Part shown: positions 34,554 through 43,239 of the stretch, piece after piece
Layout: every line of letters begins with the position of its first letter
Numbering within the stretch: position 1 is the stretch's first letter
Made by a program: the position numbers and the translations under genes
NCBI RefSeq assembly: GCF_014640315.1
Contig: NZ_BMGS01000007.1
Span: forward strand, 273,705-337,704
Length of the DNA: 64,000 nucleotides
Reading direction: 5' to 3'
DNA from: Hymenobacter glacieicola
GTDB taxonomy: Bacteria; Bacteroidota; Bacteroidia; Cytophagales; Hymenobacteraceae
Notes under the pieces: model-generated
What the model saw: only the letters and a program-made list of their open reading frames with translations
Database searches by the model: none
What the model was told of the DNA's origin: nothing

Positions 34554-35987
34554 ATGAAAGATTCAGAAAAGCCAGCCCTTGCCGCCCCCGTTACTCTGGT
34601 TCGAGCCTTCGGGGTAGTAAGCGGCACGTTGCTGGTGGCGGGCATTGTGATTGGCTCCGGCGTGTTCAAGAAAATCGTGCCGCTGGCGCAGAGTGGCCTG
34701 AGCGCGGGGTGGATTCTCGCGGCCTGGGTAGTGGCGGGCCTGATTACCATCTGCGGGGCCCTAAACCTGTCGGGCATGGCCTCGCTCACCGAAGAATCGG
34801 GCGGCGTGTATGAGTACCTGCGGTTGTCGTTTGGCAATTTTGCTTCGTTTCTGTTTGGGTGGACGGATTTCGCCATCATCGGCTCTGCTTCGGTGGCAGC
34901 GCTGGCGTTTATTTTCGCCCAATCCGTTAACGCCCTGCTCCCCCTGCCCAACCCGGCCGAGGCATGGGCGCACCTTTCCATCGGCGGGCTGATTTACCCC
35001 TTCGCCGACTCCGGCATCAAGCTCCTGGCCATCGGCACGGTAGCGGCTCTTACCTGGGTAAACTACCGCGGAGTGAGCGACAGTGGACGGCTCAGCAATG
35101 TGTTTACGGCGGCCAAAATCACGGGCATTCTGCTGCTTATTCTCGCCGGTTTGTTTTTGGCTTCTCCGGACTCCGGCGGTACGGCGCCGGTAGGGCCCGT
35201 ACGGGAAGTCTCACTGGCCAGTGCCTTTTTTAGCGCCCTGCTCAGCGTGTTCTGGGCTTATGACGGCTGGGTGGACCTTTCCTTTGTTACGGGCGAAATT
35301 AAAAACCCGCGACGCAATGTTCCCCGGGCCATTGTTGGCGGGGTGAGCGTGGCCATTGTGCTGTACATGCTCATCAACTACATGTACCTGCGCACCTTAC
35401 CCCTGGCCCAGCTGGCGGCGGTAGGCCCTAACGAAATTGGGGCGGCCGTGGTAGCAGAGTCCTTACTGGGCAAGTGGGGCAAAACGGGCGTGACGGTCCT
35501 GATTCTGGTGAGCGTATTCGGCACGCTGAATTCGGTATTACTCTCCCACACCCGCGTGCACTTTCGCATGGCCCAGGAAGGGTATTTCTTTCACTCGGCC
35601 GCGACGGTGCACCCGCGCTACCGCACCCCCTACCGGGCTCTGTTTTTCACCCTCACCTGGAGCAGCCTGTTGGTTGTCTCCGGTACCTTCGAGCGCCTGA
35701 CGGACCTGGTTATTTTCGCCACCTTTCTATTTTATGGCTTGCTGGCCGTAGCGGTGGTTAAAATGAAGCGCCAAGGGCGCATCCCCGGCCCGGTGCCCGG
35801 CTACCCCTTCGTGCAAATAATCCTTATTCTGTTCGCCCTTACATTCACCGGCCACACGGTACTTACCCAACCTACCCAGTCGCTTTCGGGCCTGGGGTTG
35901 ATACTGACTGGACTGCCGTTTTTCGTGTATTTACGTCGGCAACAAGCCCGGCTGCAGCCGATAAAAACCACTAATACAGGCACCTAG
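34554..35987 (+). CDS. APC family amino-acid permease
   Basis: A 477-residue membrane transporter of the amino acid-polyamine-organocation superfamily. The first helix carries the substrate-backbone-binding glycine motif (VAGIVIGSGVFKKI), followed by the helix-2 ITICGALNLSGMASLTEESG and GGVYEYLRLSFG segments. Later segments SVFWAYDGWVDLSFVTGEIK and 'NPRRNVPRAIVGGVSVAIV' are typical of LAT/YfnA-like permeases. Twelve membrane segments can be counted in the sequence. The substrate cannot be told from the sequence. It stands alone and ends near a structured convergent region. Confidence 0.92.
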   Translation: MKDSEKPALAAPVTLVRAFGVVSGTLLVAGIVIGSGVFKKIVPLAQSGLSAGWILAAWVVAGLITICGALNLSGMASLTEESGGVYEYLRLSFGNFASFLFGWTDFAIIGSASVAALAFIFAQSVNALLPLPNPAEAWAHLSIGGLIYPFADSGIKLLAIGTVAALTWVNYRGVSDSGRLSNVFTAAKITGILLLILAGLFLASPDSGGTAPVGPVREVSLASAFFSALLSVFWAYDGWVDLSFVTGEIKNPRRNVPRAIVGGVSVAIVLYMLINYMYLRTLPLAQLAAVGPNEIGAAVVAESLLGKWGKTGVTVLILVSVFGTLNSVLLSHTRVHFRMAQEGYFFHSAATVHPRYRTPYRALFFTLTWSSLLVVSGTFERLTDLVIFATFLFYGLLAVAVVKMKRQGRIPGPVPGYPFVQIILILFALTFTGHTVLTQPTQSLSGLGLILTGLPFFVYLRRQQARLQPIKTTNTGT

Positions 35988-36061
35988 GTTAAGGGCAAGA
36001 GTGCCTTTTCTTCTGGCACAAGCGTCGCGCAGGATAGTTTCTAACCTAGTCCCTGAAAAAG

Positions 36062-36120
36062 ACCACCGATTAAAGCCGCCTTGGTAGCAAACCAAGGCTA
36101 CGTGCCGGAATCTGGGTGGT
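36062..36120. terminator. Two-tier hairpin between convergent permease and SpoIIAA-like genes
   Basis: Outer stem ACCACC/GGTGGT (36062-36067, 36115-36120) extended by GATT/AATC, enclosing an inner perfect 8-bp stem (36078-36085 with 36091-36098). Its place between two convergent stops supports a bidirectional terminator. Confidence 0.6.
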
Positions 36121-36534
36121 TTATTTTTCAGGGGGGCACACGCGGCGTAGCCACTGCTCGGCCTCTTCGGTGTTGTCGAAGACCTCGGCGTGAAAAGCTT
36201 TGAGTTGGGCGTAGAAGTTGGCCGCGGAGCCGTCGGCGAGAGTTTCTGGGGTGGAAATCAGGGCGAAGTAGCGCATGCCGGCCGCGGCGGCATTGGGCGC
36301 CCATTCGTTGATGACCCAATCCATGGAATGGTCCCAGGGCCCGCGCACGGCGCGAGTATCGTTTAGAACGCAGGAGAAGCCTGCTTTGGCTAGCGCGGCA
36401 GTGTAGGCCTTGGCTCCCTCCTGAATACTGTCGGCGGTTAAGTAGCCTTGCCAGTTTACCCGTATCCACTGGTTGTCATGATCAGTTTCCACAGTCAGGT
36501 AAACCCGGCCCAGGGGTGTTTTCAACTCTTGCAT
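36121..36534 (-). CDS. SpoIIAA/STAS-like small protein (tandem copy 1)
   Basis: A 137-residue soluble protein with the alternating strand-helix order of STAS/SpoIIAA-like domains: TPLGRVYLTVETDHDNQWIR, then VNWQGYLTADSIQEGAKAYT (helix 1), CVLNDTRAV (central strand), then WDHSMDWVINEWAPNAAAAG and MRYFALISTPETLADGSA. It shares the ordered features 'DTR', 'W(V/L)xxxW', 'AGxR' and a closing acidic helix 'EEAEQWL' with the next gene at 36596-37045, so the two are tandem paralogs. Such proteins are common and uncharacterised in Hymenobacter and relatives. There is no membrane segment and no phosphorylatable Ser at a recognisable place. Confidence 0.6.
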   Translation of the reverse strand: MQELKTPLGRVYLTVETDHDNQWIRVNWQGYLTADSIQEGAKAYTAALAKAGFSCVLNDTRAVRGPWDHSMDWVINEWAPNAAAAGMRYFALISTPETLADGSAANFYAQLKAFHAEVFDNTEEAEQWLRRVCPPEK

Positions 36535-36595
36535 AAATACCTCGGTTCGAAATCAAAGATGTATGAGCAAACTGCCTGCACATAGGTTGCACGGG

Positions 36596-37045
36596 CTATT
36601 GTTCAGCGCTGAGCCTTGCGGCTCTTTTCCTGACGCCCTGCTTGGCGTCCTCCAACGACGGATAATATACGGGTTCCAGCACATACGTTTCGGGCTGCGC
36701 CACGGCTAGCTGGGCGTACTGTTGGGTTGCCAGCTGGCCAATAATATTTTCGGAGGTAACAATGCTCATTTCGCGCAGGCCCGCCCGGTAGGCCCGCACG
36801 TTCCAATCCTGGGCCAGCCACTGCTGAATCTCGTTATGAATGGCGCTCATGCGGCGTGTATCGGCAATCCAGCCCCAGGGCTGCTGCGGGGTAGTGTTGG
36901 CCTGGAAATATTCCAGCCCCGTGTTCATCATGTGCTTAAACTGCTCCCGGTTGGCAAAACCATGCAGCTGTACTACAATACAGGGTGTGCCCGCGTCAGC
37001 CAGTACCGTAGCGTAGGCTTCCTCTAGAATAGCTTTTTCTACCAT
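36596..37045 (-). CDS. SpoIIAA/STAS-like small protein (tandem copy 2)
   Basis: A 149-residue soluble protein starting at the ATG complemented at 37043-37045. It has VVQLHGFANREQFKHMMNTG, then 'WGWIADTRRMSAIHNEIQQW' and 'LAQDWNVRAYRAGLREMSIV', and closes with YYPSLEDAKQGVRK. The layout 'IADTRxMxxIxxEIQxWLxxxWxxxAxxAGLR' is the STAS-like pattern shared with the downstream gene (36121-36534). The two genes are 61 bases apart on the same strand and probably form one unit. They lie inside the segment bracketed by the two PBP2-like genes. The function is unknown. Confidence 0.6.
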   Translation of the reverse strand: MVEKAILEEAYATVLADAGTPCIVVQLHGFANREQFKHMMNTGLEYFQANTTPQQPWGWIADTRRMSAIHNEIQQWLAQDWNVRAYRAGLREMSIVTSENIIGQLATQQYAQLAVAQPETYVLEPVYYPSLEDAKQGVRKRAARLSAEQ

Positions 37046-37252
37046 AAAGGTCCAGTACGGTTTCCTGGTCGAGCTTGTTTTCAGGCAGGGTGGTTCTGTA
37101 CCTGCCTACTTGCTAACATGAACTTGCAAGGTGCACTCCATTCCAGCTCCGCCTAAACAGCCGGCCTGGTTTACGGCTTGCTTGAGGTAGTGAGCAGCTT
37201 GGTTAATCGAAAAGCGCGGGGCCGAAGTGTGGCAATTGTCTAGCTTTACCCC

Positions 37253-39091
37253 ATGCGCACGGCTTTCATTTGGTGGGAAAATAGGCTACTAGCTTTGCTT
37301 GTGGTGCTGGCCGCCTGCTCCTCCCCCGACCAGCAGACCGGCCAATCGTCGCCGGACCCCACAACCGGGGAAGTCTATTCCCGGCGGCGTATAGTGGTGG
37401 CGGACTCCCTTATCCGGGGCCGGGTGCTCGACCGCAACGACTCGGTGCTGGTAGATACCCGCTTGTACTACCTGCTGAAGCTGCCGCGTCGGCCCCCGCT
37501 CGATACTCTGGCCCTGGGCCAGCTGCTGGGCTGGGATTCCACTACCGTTCGGCAACGCATTGCCGATGCCCTGCCCTACCCGGATGCCCCACCCGGCTAC
37601 CCCGTGCAGCTCCGACTTACTGCCACCGAAGCCAAGCGAGTCCGCCGCGACAGCGCCAACTGGCCGATGCTAACCGTAACCGAGCGCCGCCAGCGCAGCT
37701 ACACCACCGGCGCGGCGGCTCCCGTGCTGGGCTACCTGAGCGCCGAGGCCCAGACTTTCTACCGCCAGGCCAAACGATACCGGCGCGGCCGCTTTTACCG
37801 GCTGCGCAACGGCGGCGTGGAAACCTACTACAACGGCCTGCTCAGGGGCCGCCACGGCTACCTCCACCCCTTGGTAGATGCCAAAGGCCGGACCCACGGC
37901 AGCTGGGCCCAGGACACTACCTTCCAGCAAGGCCAGGACCTGCACCTGACCATCGACGTGAAGCTGCAGGCCTACGCCGAGAAACTCCTGGGCAACCGCC
38001 GCGGCTACCTCGTGGCCCTGGACCCGCGCACCGGAGAAATCCTGGCCTACGTGTCGGCGCCGGTGTATAACGCGGCTACCCTCACGGCGCCCGACCAGGC
38101 CGGGGTGCGCGCCGAGCTGCTGGAGCACGAAGACATGCCCTTGCTGAACCGGCCGGCCATGCTGGCTAACCCGCCCGGCTCGGTCTTTAAGCTGGTGAAT
38201 GCCGCCGTGGCCCTGCAGCTGGGCGCCATCAGCCCCACTACCGCCTTCCGCTGCGACCAGTCGCTGGTTAGCTGCGTACACCGCCACCCCCCGGGCAAGA
38301 ATCTGACTTTGGGCCTGAAGTACAGCTGCAACCCCTACTTCTACCAGGTGATGCAGCACCTGATTAACCGCCTGCCCGACAGCCTAGCCGTAGATACGGT
38401 AGCAGCCCGGCACGCCAACCTGGCGCTCTGGAGCCGCCATGCCCGCTCGTTCGGGCTAGACTCGGTGCTGGGCGTGGACCTTCCCCGGGAAGCCCCGGGC
38501 TTTCTGCCTACCCCCGCCTACTACGACAAAGCCCGCCGCACCACCCGCTGGACCTACCGCTCCATTTACTCGCTCAGCATTGGGCAGGGCGAAATCAACC
38601 TTACGGGCCTGCAAATGGCGAACATGGCGGCCATCATTGCCAACCGCGGCTGGTACTACGCGCCCCACCTGGTGCGTAGCGTAGAGAAAAGCGGCCCGCT
38701 GCCGCGCTTTCTGGAAAAGCACCGTACCCTCATCGACAGCGTCCATTTCGCGGCCCTGGTGCCGGGCATGGTGGCCGTGCTGCAACGCGGTGGCACGGCC
38801 GATGCGTCCAGCCTCTCGGACGTGGGCATTACCGTGGCCGGCAAAACCGGCACCGTGGAAAATGATGAGGGCGACGACCACGCCGCCTTCGTCGGCTTTG
38901 CCCCGGCCGACAAACCCCGGATTGTAGTGGCCGTTTACCTTGAAAACGCCGGTTTTGGGGCCACGGCCGCCGCGCCCTGCGCCACGCTGGTGATGGAGAA
39001 ATACCTGCGCGGCTACATTGCACCCAAGCGCAAGCGCTGGGAAAAGCGTATTCAGCGGCGGGCGCAGAGCGGGTGCACCTCGCGTATTTAG
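37253..39091 (+). CDS. PBP2-like D,D-transpeptidase, lipoprotein-type (copy 2)
   Basis: A 612-residue class B PBP with intact motifs: Ser310-x-x-Lys (GSVFK), Ser358-Cys-Asn (YSCNPYF), Lys531-Thr-Gly (AGKTGTVEN). The N-terminus is a clear lipoprotein signal, LLALLVVLAAC with Cys22, so the protein should be lipid-anchored instead of spanning the inner membrane like usual PBP2. It matches copy 1 (31981-33780) through the whole length; by eye about four residues in five are identical, and blocks such as YSLSIGQGEINLTGLQMANM are unchanged. Synonymous sites differ often, so the duplication is not recent. Its codons are more GC-rich than in copy 1. Confidence 0.9.
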   Translation: MRTAFIWWENRLLALLVVLAACSSPDQQTGQSSPDPTTGEVYSRRRIVVADSLIRGRVLDRNDSVLVDTRLYYLLKLPRRPPLDTLALGQLLGWDSTTVRQRIADALPYPDAPPGYPVQLRLTATEAKRVRRDSANWPMLTVTERRQRSYTTGAAAPVLGYLSAEAQTFYRQAKRYRRGRFYRLRNGGVETYYNGLLRGRHGYLHPLVDAKGRTHGSWAQDTTFQQGQDLHLTIDVKLQAYAEKLLGNRRGYLVALDPRTGEILAYVSAPVYNAATLTAPDQAGVRAELLEHEDMPLLNRPAMLANPPGSVFKLVNAAVALQLGAISPTTAFRCDQSLVSCVHRHPPGKNLTLGLKYSCNPYFYQVMQHLINRLPDSLAVDTVAARHANLALWSRHARSFGLDSVLGVDLPREAPGFLPTPAYYDKARRTTRWTYRSIYSLSIGQGEINLTGLQMANMAAIIANRGWYYAPHLVRSVEKSGPLPRFLEKHRTLIDSVHFAALVPGMVAVLQRGGTADASSLSDVGITVAGKTGTVENDEGDDHAAFVGFAPADKPRIVVAVYLENAGFGATAAAPCATLVMEKYLRGYIAPKRKRWEKRIQRRAQSGCTSRI

Positions 39092-39320
39092 TGTGAGGAG
39101 CATTTCACTCCAAATTTATTCCAAACGGATCTAGTCTTGCAACAGGGCAAGTAGTCTCTTTTGTGCTAGACTGTTACCTAGCTATGCTTCCAATCATCAA
39201 GCTGTTATGCAAATCATCAAAATCAGATATAAATTTATTATTATATTACCGCAGCATCTGCTAGTGACAGGTTGTCATCATTGTAAGACCCCTTTAGTTT
39301 TTACTACAAAACTCGATTAT

Positions 39321-40133
39321 ATGCAAGTCGCAAAAATAGTACATAACAAGCATCTACTTTTTCTAATCTGTAAGCTGGGTTACTTAAGCAATAATATAAG
39401 TCTAAAAAAATTAAACATCTACAATAACGGGAGATTTTTCATTTATAATGTAGACGATTTTAACATAGCATCTGAATCATTTAACTGGTATTTGCATAAG
39501 CCCTTATTAGCGCAGGAGGTAGCAAATATAAGTTGTAAATTCTACCAACCCAAGCCAGGCGATGTAGTATTAGACGTTGGGGCTGGTTTAGGTGAGGAAA
39601 CATCTATTTACGCTGATTTAGTAGCAGCAGAGGGCAAAGTGTATGCCATAGAGGCTAACCCAATTGTATATCAGGTATTACAGGAAGTCATTAGACTTAA
39701 CGGTTTTACGAATGTTATTCTATCCAATATTGCCATCAATGAACAGCACGAATTCGTTAGCATTGACGACGCGCCAGACACGTATTTAGCATCCTCGTTA
39801 AACAACATAAATAAAGGCACTACTTATGAAGTACAAGGCCTACCTCTACAAGACTTTTGCACCACTCACTCTATTCGTCGAATTGATTTACTTAAAGTCA
39901 ATATTGAAGGTGCAGAACGGTTTTTATCTAAAGCGTTTGAACGGCCTGAATTAGATATTAAACACGTGGCTATTTCCTGTCACGACTTCCGTTATGCTAA
40001 GGAAGGAAATAAGTTTTTTCGCACCAAAGCTATAGTAAGTGAGTATCTTAAACGCAATGGGTATGTCATTGTGAGTCAGAGTACAGGCAAAGATTACATT
40101 GACGACTGGGTATACGGCACTAAGGAAACTTAA
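39321..40133 (+). CDS. FkbM family methyltransferase
   Basis: A 270-residue SAM-dependent methyltransferase. Motif I is VVLDVGAGLGEETSIYADLV, followed by GKVYAIEANPIVYQVLQEVI (acidic residue that binds the SAM ribose). The FkbM hallmark 'IDLLKVNIEGAERFLSK' is present. These enzymes O-methylate sugars or other small molecules, often in surface-polysaccharide loci. I start at ATG 39321 because the first 38 codons of the longer frame (from 39207) look like untranslated AT-rich sequence. The whole stretch 39110-40320 is strikingly AT-rich compared with the window, which suggests horizontal acquisition. No glycosyltransferases lie next to it. Confidence 0.88.
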   Translation: MQVAKIVHNKHLLFLICKLGYLSNNISLKKLNIYNNGRFFIYNVDDFNIASESFNWYLHKPLLAQEVANISCKFYQPKPGDVVLDVGAGLGEETSIYADLVAAEGKVYAIEANPIVYQVLQEVIRLNGFTNVILSNIAINEQHEFVSIDDAPDTYLASSLNNINKGTTYEVQGLPLQDFCTTHSIRRIDLLKVNIEGAERFLSKAFERPELDIKHVAISCHDFRYAKEGNKFFRTKAIVSEYLKRNGYVIVSQSTGKDYIDDWVYGTKET

Positions 40134-40325
40134 GAAATATACCCATGTTTATATAAGCGTAATTTTAAAATTACTTTCAGAATATATTAGTGTAGAACTG
40201 TTTAGCAATGTCTTTAGAAAGACAGTGTAAATCAACATTATTCTTCATTAAATTCATTAGTGTAGCCCCACGCTCAATGTAAGAGGTTAAGAAAAATTCG
40301 ACCGCGTCGGATATTCGAGTTGCCA

Positions 40326-40356
40326 GGCGGAGCGTTACCAGCGGCAACGCTCCGCC
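40326..40356. terminator. Hairpin between FkbM gene and OmpA gene
   Basis: Perfect 11-bp stem GGCGGAGCGTT/AACGCTCCGCC (40326-40336, 40346-40356), 9-nt loop, at the edge of the AT-rich island; no T-run, so either a terminator or the border of the island. Confidence 0.45.
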
Positions 40357-40427
40357 CGGGGCCCGGCATGGCTTGCGCTCCTGCCCCGCGGCCATGCTTC
40401 GAAACAGCTTATGCTTACGCAGGTGCC

Positions 40428-41534
40428 ATGAAACGCAGTGTTTGGTTAACTCTTATTCTGTTGCTGCCAGCGGCACCACTACGCGCCCAGTCTCTGGCGG
40501 GCATCTGGCAGGGCGTGGAAACGGATACCGGGGACCGGGAAGGCTACTGGCCGGCGGTCCTGCGGGTGCAGAAAGGAAAGGGCAGCGGCTTATTTGGCGT
40601 GCTCTACCAGGAAGTGGGCGGCCAGCCGCGTACAACGGTAACGTTTCAGGTGCGGGCTACCCCTTCTCGCACGGGCCTGCGCCTCGAGCACGTCCGTAAG
40701 CTCAACGAAACCGGCCGCTCGCCCTTCAGCCACTGGTGCGAGGGCTCCGTTACCTTCACCTATGATGCCCAGCAGGAAAAGCTGACCGGCCGCGCCACCT
40801 ACCAGCCCGTGGGCGACTGTGATTTTGGCGCCTTCACCCTCTACCGGATTAAGCTCAAGTCGGCGGCCAAGGTAGCGGCTAACGCGGCCAGCACCATCCG
40901 CGTGTCGGGGCGCAATGTGCTCTGGTTTGCGGATGCCGACCTCAAAAAGCCGCTTACAGCCGGTAACAGCTACCGCATTACGCTCAGCAAAACCACTACC
41001 TTCTACCTCACGCAGGGGTACTACCCCACCAGTCAAAGTCCCGTGGTACCCATTACCATACAAGTAACCGGCGCCCCGGCTCCCAAGCGAGCTGCTTCCG
41101 CTCCGCCGGTACTTTCGCCGGCCCCCGTGCGCCCCGATACGGCCCGCCCGGATACGGTCCGCCCGGATACGGTCCGCCGCGCGCCAGCCCCGCTCCTGGC
41201 TCCGACGCCCGTGGTACTCCCCACGGTACTTTTTAAGCTGGGAACGGCCGAGCTGCTGCCGGAAAGCCGCCCAGCCCTCGAGCAGCTAGCCGCCGAGCTA
41301 AAAGCCCATCCACTGCTCAAGCTGCGCGTGGCCGGCCATACCGACAAAATCGGTGAGCCCCAGAAGAACCTGGTGCTTTCGGAGCAACGCGCCGAGGCAG
41401 TGAAAGCCGAGCTGATAAAGGCCGGGGTTGAGGCCAGCCGCATCAGCACCATCGGCTACGGCGACTCCCGCCCCCTCTACCCCTCCCCCGATGCCCGCAA
41501 CCGGCGCGTGGAAGTCAGCGAGGAAAAGTCGTAA
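40428..41534 (+). CDS. OmpA family protein with N-terminal lipocalin-like domain
   Basis: A 368-residue exported protein started at ATG 40428 (MKRSVWLTLILLLPAAPLRA, signal peptide); the longer frame upstream crosses the hairpin and is ignored. Residues about 20-145 form a beta-rich domain (SLAGIWQGVETDTGDREGYW and 'CEGSVTFTYDAQQEKLTGRA') like those in small secreted lipocalin-type proteins. Residues about 150-210 form an Ig-like strand set (IRVSGRNVLWFADADLKKPL). The Pro-rich linker holds three RPDT repeats. The C-terminal OmpA domain (VLFKLGTAELLPESRPALEQ, RVAGHTDKIGEPQKNLVLSE, NRRVEVSEEK) binds peptidoglycan. It is a variant OmpA without a barrel. Confidence 0.85.
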   Translation: MKRSVWLTLILLLPAAPLRAQSLAGIWQGVETDTGDREGYWPAVLRVQKGKGSGLFGVLYQEVGGQPRTTVTFQVRATPSRTGLRLEHVRKLNETGRSPFSHWCEGSVTFTYDAQQEKLTGRATYQPVGDCDFGAFTLYRIKLKSAAKVAANAASTIRVSGRNVLWFADADLKKPLTAGNSYRITLSKTTTFYLTQGYYPTSQSPVVPITIQVTGAPAPKRAASAPPVLSPAPVRPDTARPDTVRPDTVRRAPAPLLAPTPVVLPTVLFKLGTAELLPESRPALEQLAAELKAHPLLKLRVAGHTDKIGEPQKNLVLSEQRAEAVKAELIKAGVEASRISTIGYGDSRPLYPSPDARNRRVEVSEEKS

Positions 41535-41660
41535 GAAGATTGCCCAACTTGGTGTGCCATGTAGCCAGAAAACGGTAAACTGATGTTCTTTTAGTTGTTC
41601 TTGTCCCGACGCAGTGCTTGCGGAAAGGCGCAACAGCGAATCTACCTGATATCACCTAGA

Positions 41661-42485
41661 ATGAACTTCCCTACCCCTCTGGCACTGACAGCCCTGCTGG
41701 TTTTAACCGCCAGCCCCGGCAGCCGCGCCCAAACCAAAGCCCCGGGCCCCTGGAATAACAAGCAGTGCGCCGTGGTGCTCACGTACGACGACGCCATTGC
41801 TGATGATCTGGACCACGTGATACCCGCCCTCGACTCGGTGAAGCTGCGGGGCACATTCTACCTGATTGGGTCCTCGCCGGTAGTGGCTGCCCGCCTGCCC
41901 GAGTGGCGCCGGGCAGCCCAGCGGGGGCACGAGCTCGGCAACCACGCCCTCATGCACCCCTGCGACGGCAGCCTGCCCGGCCGCAGCTTCGTAACGCCCG
42001 ATAATGACCTGAGCAAGTACACCATCAGCCGGGCGGTGAGCGAGGTGCGCGTCAACAACGTGCTGCTCAAGGCCATTGACGGCAAAACCGCCCGCACCTT
42101 CGCCTACCCCTGCGGCGACCGGCAAATTGGGGGCGTGTACTTCTACGAGCAACTTAAACCCGACTTTGTGGCGGCGCGGGGAGTTTCGGCGGGCCTGCAA
42201 CCGATGGCCCAGGTTGACCTGGCTAACATCAACAGCTACATGATTAATGGGCAGTCGGGCGACTACCTGGTTGATTTGGTGAGGCAGGCCCAACGCTCGG
42301 GCGCCCTGCTCGTGTTTCTGTTTCACGGCGTAGGCGGCGGCCATAGCCTGAACGTGGAGTTGGCCGCGCACCGGCAGCTGCTGCGCTACCTCAAAGCGCA
42401 TGAGCGGGATATTTGGGTGGCCCCGATGGTAGAAGTAGCCGAGAAAATAAAGGCCAACCAGAGCAGCGCCAGTAGTGGCAAATAG
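41661..42485 (+). CDS. Secreted polysaccharide deacetylase family protein
   Basis: A 274-residue protein started at ATG 41661 with signal peptide 1-23 (ending SRA-QTK). The NodB-homology motifs are TYDDA (Asp43 and Asp44, base and metal ligand) and NHALMHP (His95 and His99, metal ligands), then TFAYPCGDRQIGG and 'VFLFHGVGGGHSLNVELAAH', where the last His is the usual catalytic one. It would remove acetyl groups from chitin-like oligosaccharides, xylan or peptidoglycan sugars in the envelope; the substrate is not told by sequence. It lies after the OmpA gene on the same strand with 126 bases between, so it may be a separate unit. Confidence 0.92.
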   Translation: MNFPTPLALTALLVLTASPGSRAQTKAPGPWNNKQCAVVLTYDDAIADDLDHVIPALDSVKLRGTFYLIGSSPVVAARLPEWRRAAQRGHELGNHALMHPCDGSLPGRSFVTPDNDLSKYTISRAVSEVRVNNVLLKAIDGKTARTFAYPCGDRQIGGVYFYEQLKPDFVAARGVSAGLQPMAQVDLANINSYMINGQSGDYLVDLVRQAQRSGALLVFLFHGVGGGHSLNVELAAHRQLLRYLKAHERDIWVAPMVEVAEKIKANQSSASSGK

Positions 42486-42838
42486 AATTCAAAGTACCTG
42501 GGCACCATAGCCTAGTAAGCCTGGCTCAGGTTAAGTACACGGCTGCCTGCGCACCCGGTTGTCGGGCGAGAACTACCTGCTGACTCCCCTGTACGTGGTA
42601 GGCGGCACGCTGCACGAGAGCCTCATAGCTCCTGAGTCAGCTACCCTAGCCTCGAGCTGGTTTTCTTTTTGAATCTCTTTCGCACGGCCCATTGCAAACG
42701 CACTTGACCGCACTGAAACTCGTGGGCGCGCCCGGTTGTCAAGCACACAAATAATGATGCTTGCATAACATTTATGTAATAACTGCGTAGTATCTTTGCA
42801 TTCAACCGGCTGACTTACTTTAACATACATACAACACC
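42486..42838. other. 353-base leader region with promoter
   Basis: No gene was found. A short frame (about 35 codons, 42540-42640) reads protein-like but has a stop just before it and no start. The right part holds an exact -7 box TATCTTTG (42791-42798) with TTTA at 42771-42774 (17-nt spacer), about 41 bases before the small gene at 42839. Confidence 0.5.
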
Positions 42839-42976
42839 ATGAAAAAGACCACTGCTGCCGTTTCTTCGCTGCTCGTTCTCGGAGGTATTGGCTCATTGAG
42901 CTTCCTGGCCGCTCAGGTGCGCGACCTGAACCTGTTTTTTGACTTGCGCGACGAGGAAGAGTTACACTTCTGCTAG
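42839..42976 (+). CDS. 45-residue membrane-anchored or secreted small peptide
   Basis: ATG 42839 to TAG 42974-42976. The sequence is MKKTTAAVSSLLVLGGIGSL, then SFLAAQVRDLNLFFDLRDEE and ELHFC. It has the lysine start, hydrophobic core and FLAAQ end of a signal peptide or anchor, then an acidic amphipathic tail that ends in a terminal Cys. It is supported by an exact TAnnTTTG promoter box 41 bases upstream and by a hairpin terminator 28 bases after the stop, so it is an independent transcription unit. I do not recognise a family. The final Cys could be modified or form a disulfide; that is speculation. Confidence 0.6.
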   Translation: MKKTTAAVSSLLVLGGIGSLSFLAAQVRDLNLFFDLRDEEELHFC

Positions 42977-43003
42977 GGAGCCGCTGGCCTTGTTTTTCTG
43001 CAG

Positions 43004-43024
43004 ACCCCGCCTACTCAGCGGGGT
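43004..43024 (+). terminator. Terminator of the small peptide gene
   Basis: Stem ACCCCGC/GCGGGGT (43004-43010, 43018-43024), 7-nt loop, followed by TTGTTG. Confidence 0.7.
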
Positions 43025-43239
43025 TTGTTGCGTTTAAGCCGGAACAAAGCCGAGGTCAAAATCAGGGACTTACCAACGCAGCCAAAAAAAACAACATCCA
43101 TTCGCGCCGGTTTTCGGTACTTCACAGGAACGGCGGCCCAGGGTGGGCCGCCGGGCATCCCTTCACCTGCTTACCTGGGTGAGCATGGCCTCGGCAAACG
43201 CCCGGCGGCTTTCCCCCCCAGGAGCACAAACTGTGATTT

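Noticed and set aside
40177..40395. 72-codon minus-strand frame between the FkbM and OmpA genes
   Set aside because: Its C-terminal 45 residues look protein-like, but its start lies in the hairpin and OmpA leader region; at best a remnant, so not annotated as a gene.
42540..42640. Plus-strand 35-codon stretch reading LSGENYLLTPLYVVGGTLHE
   Set aside because: Protein-like by eye but with a stop just before it and no start codon; likely chance.
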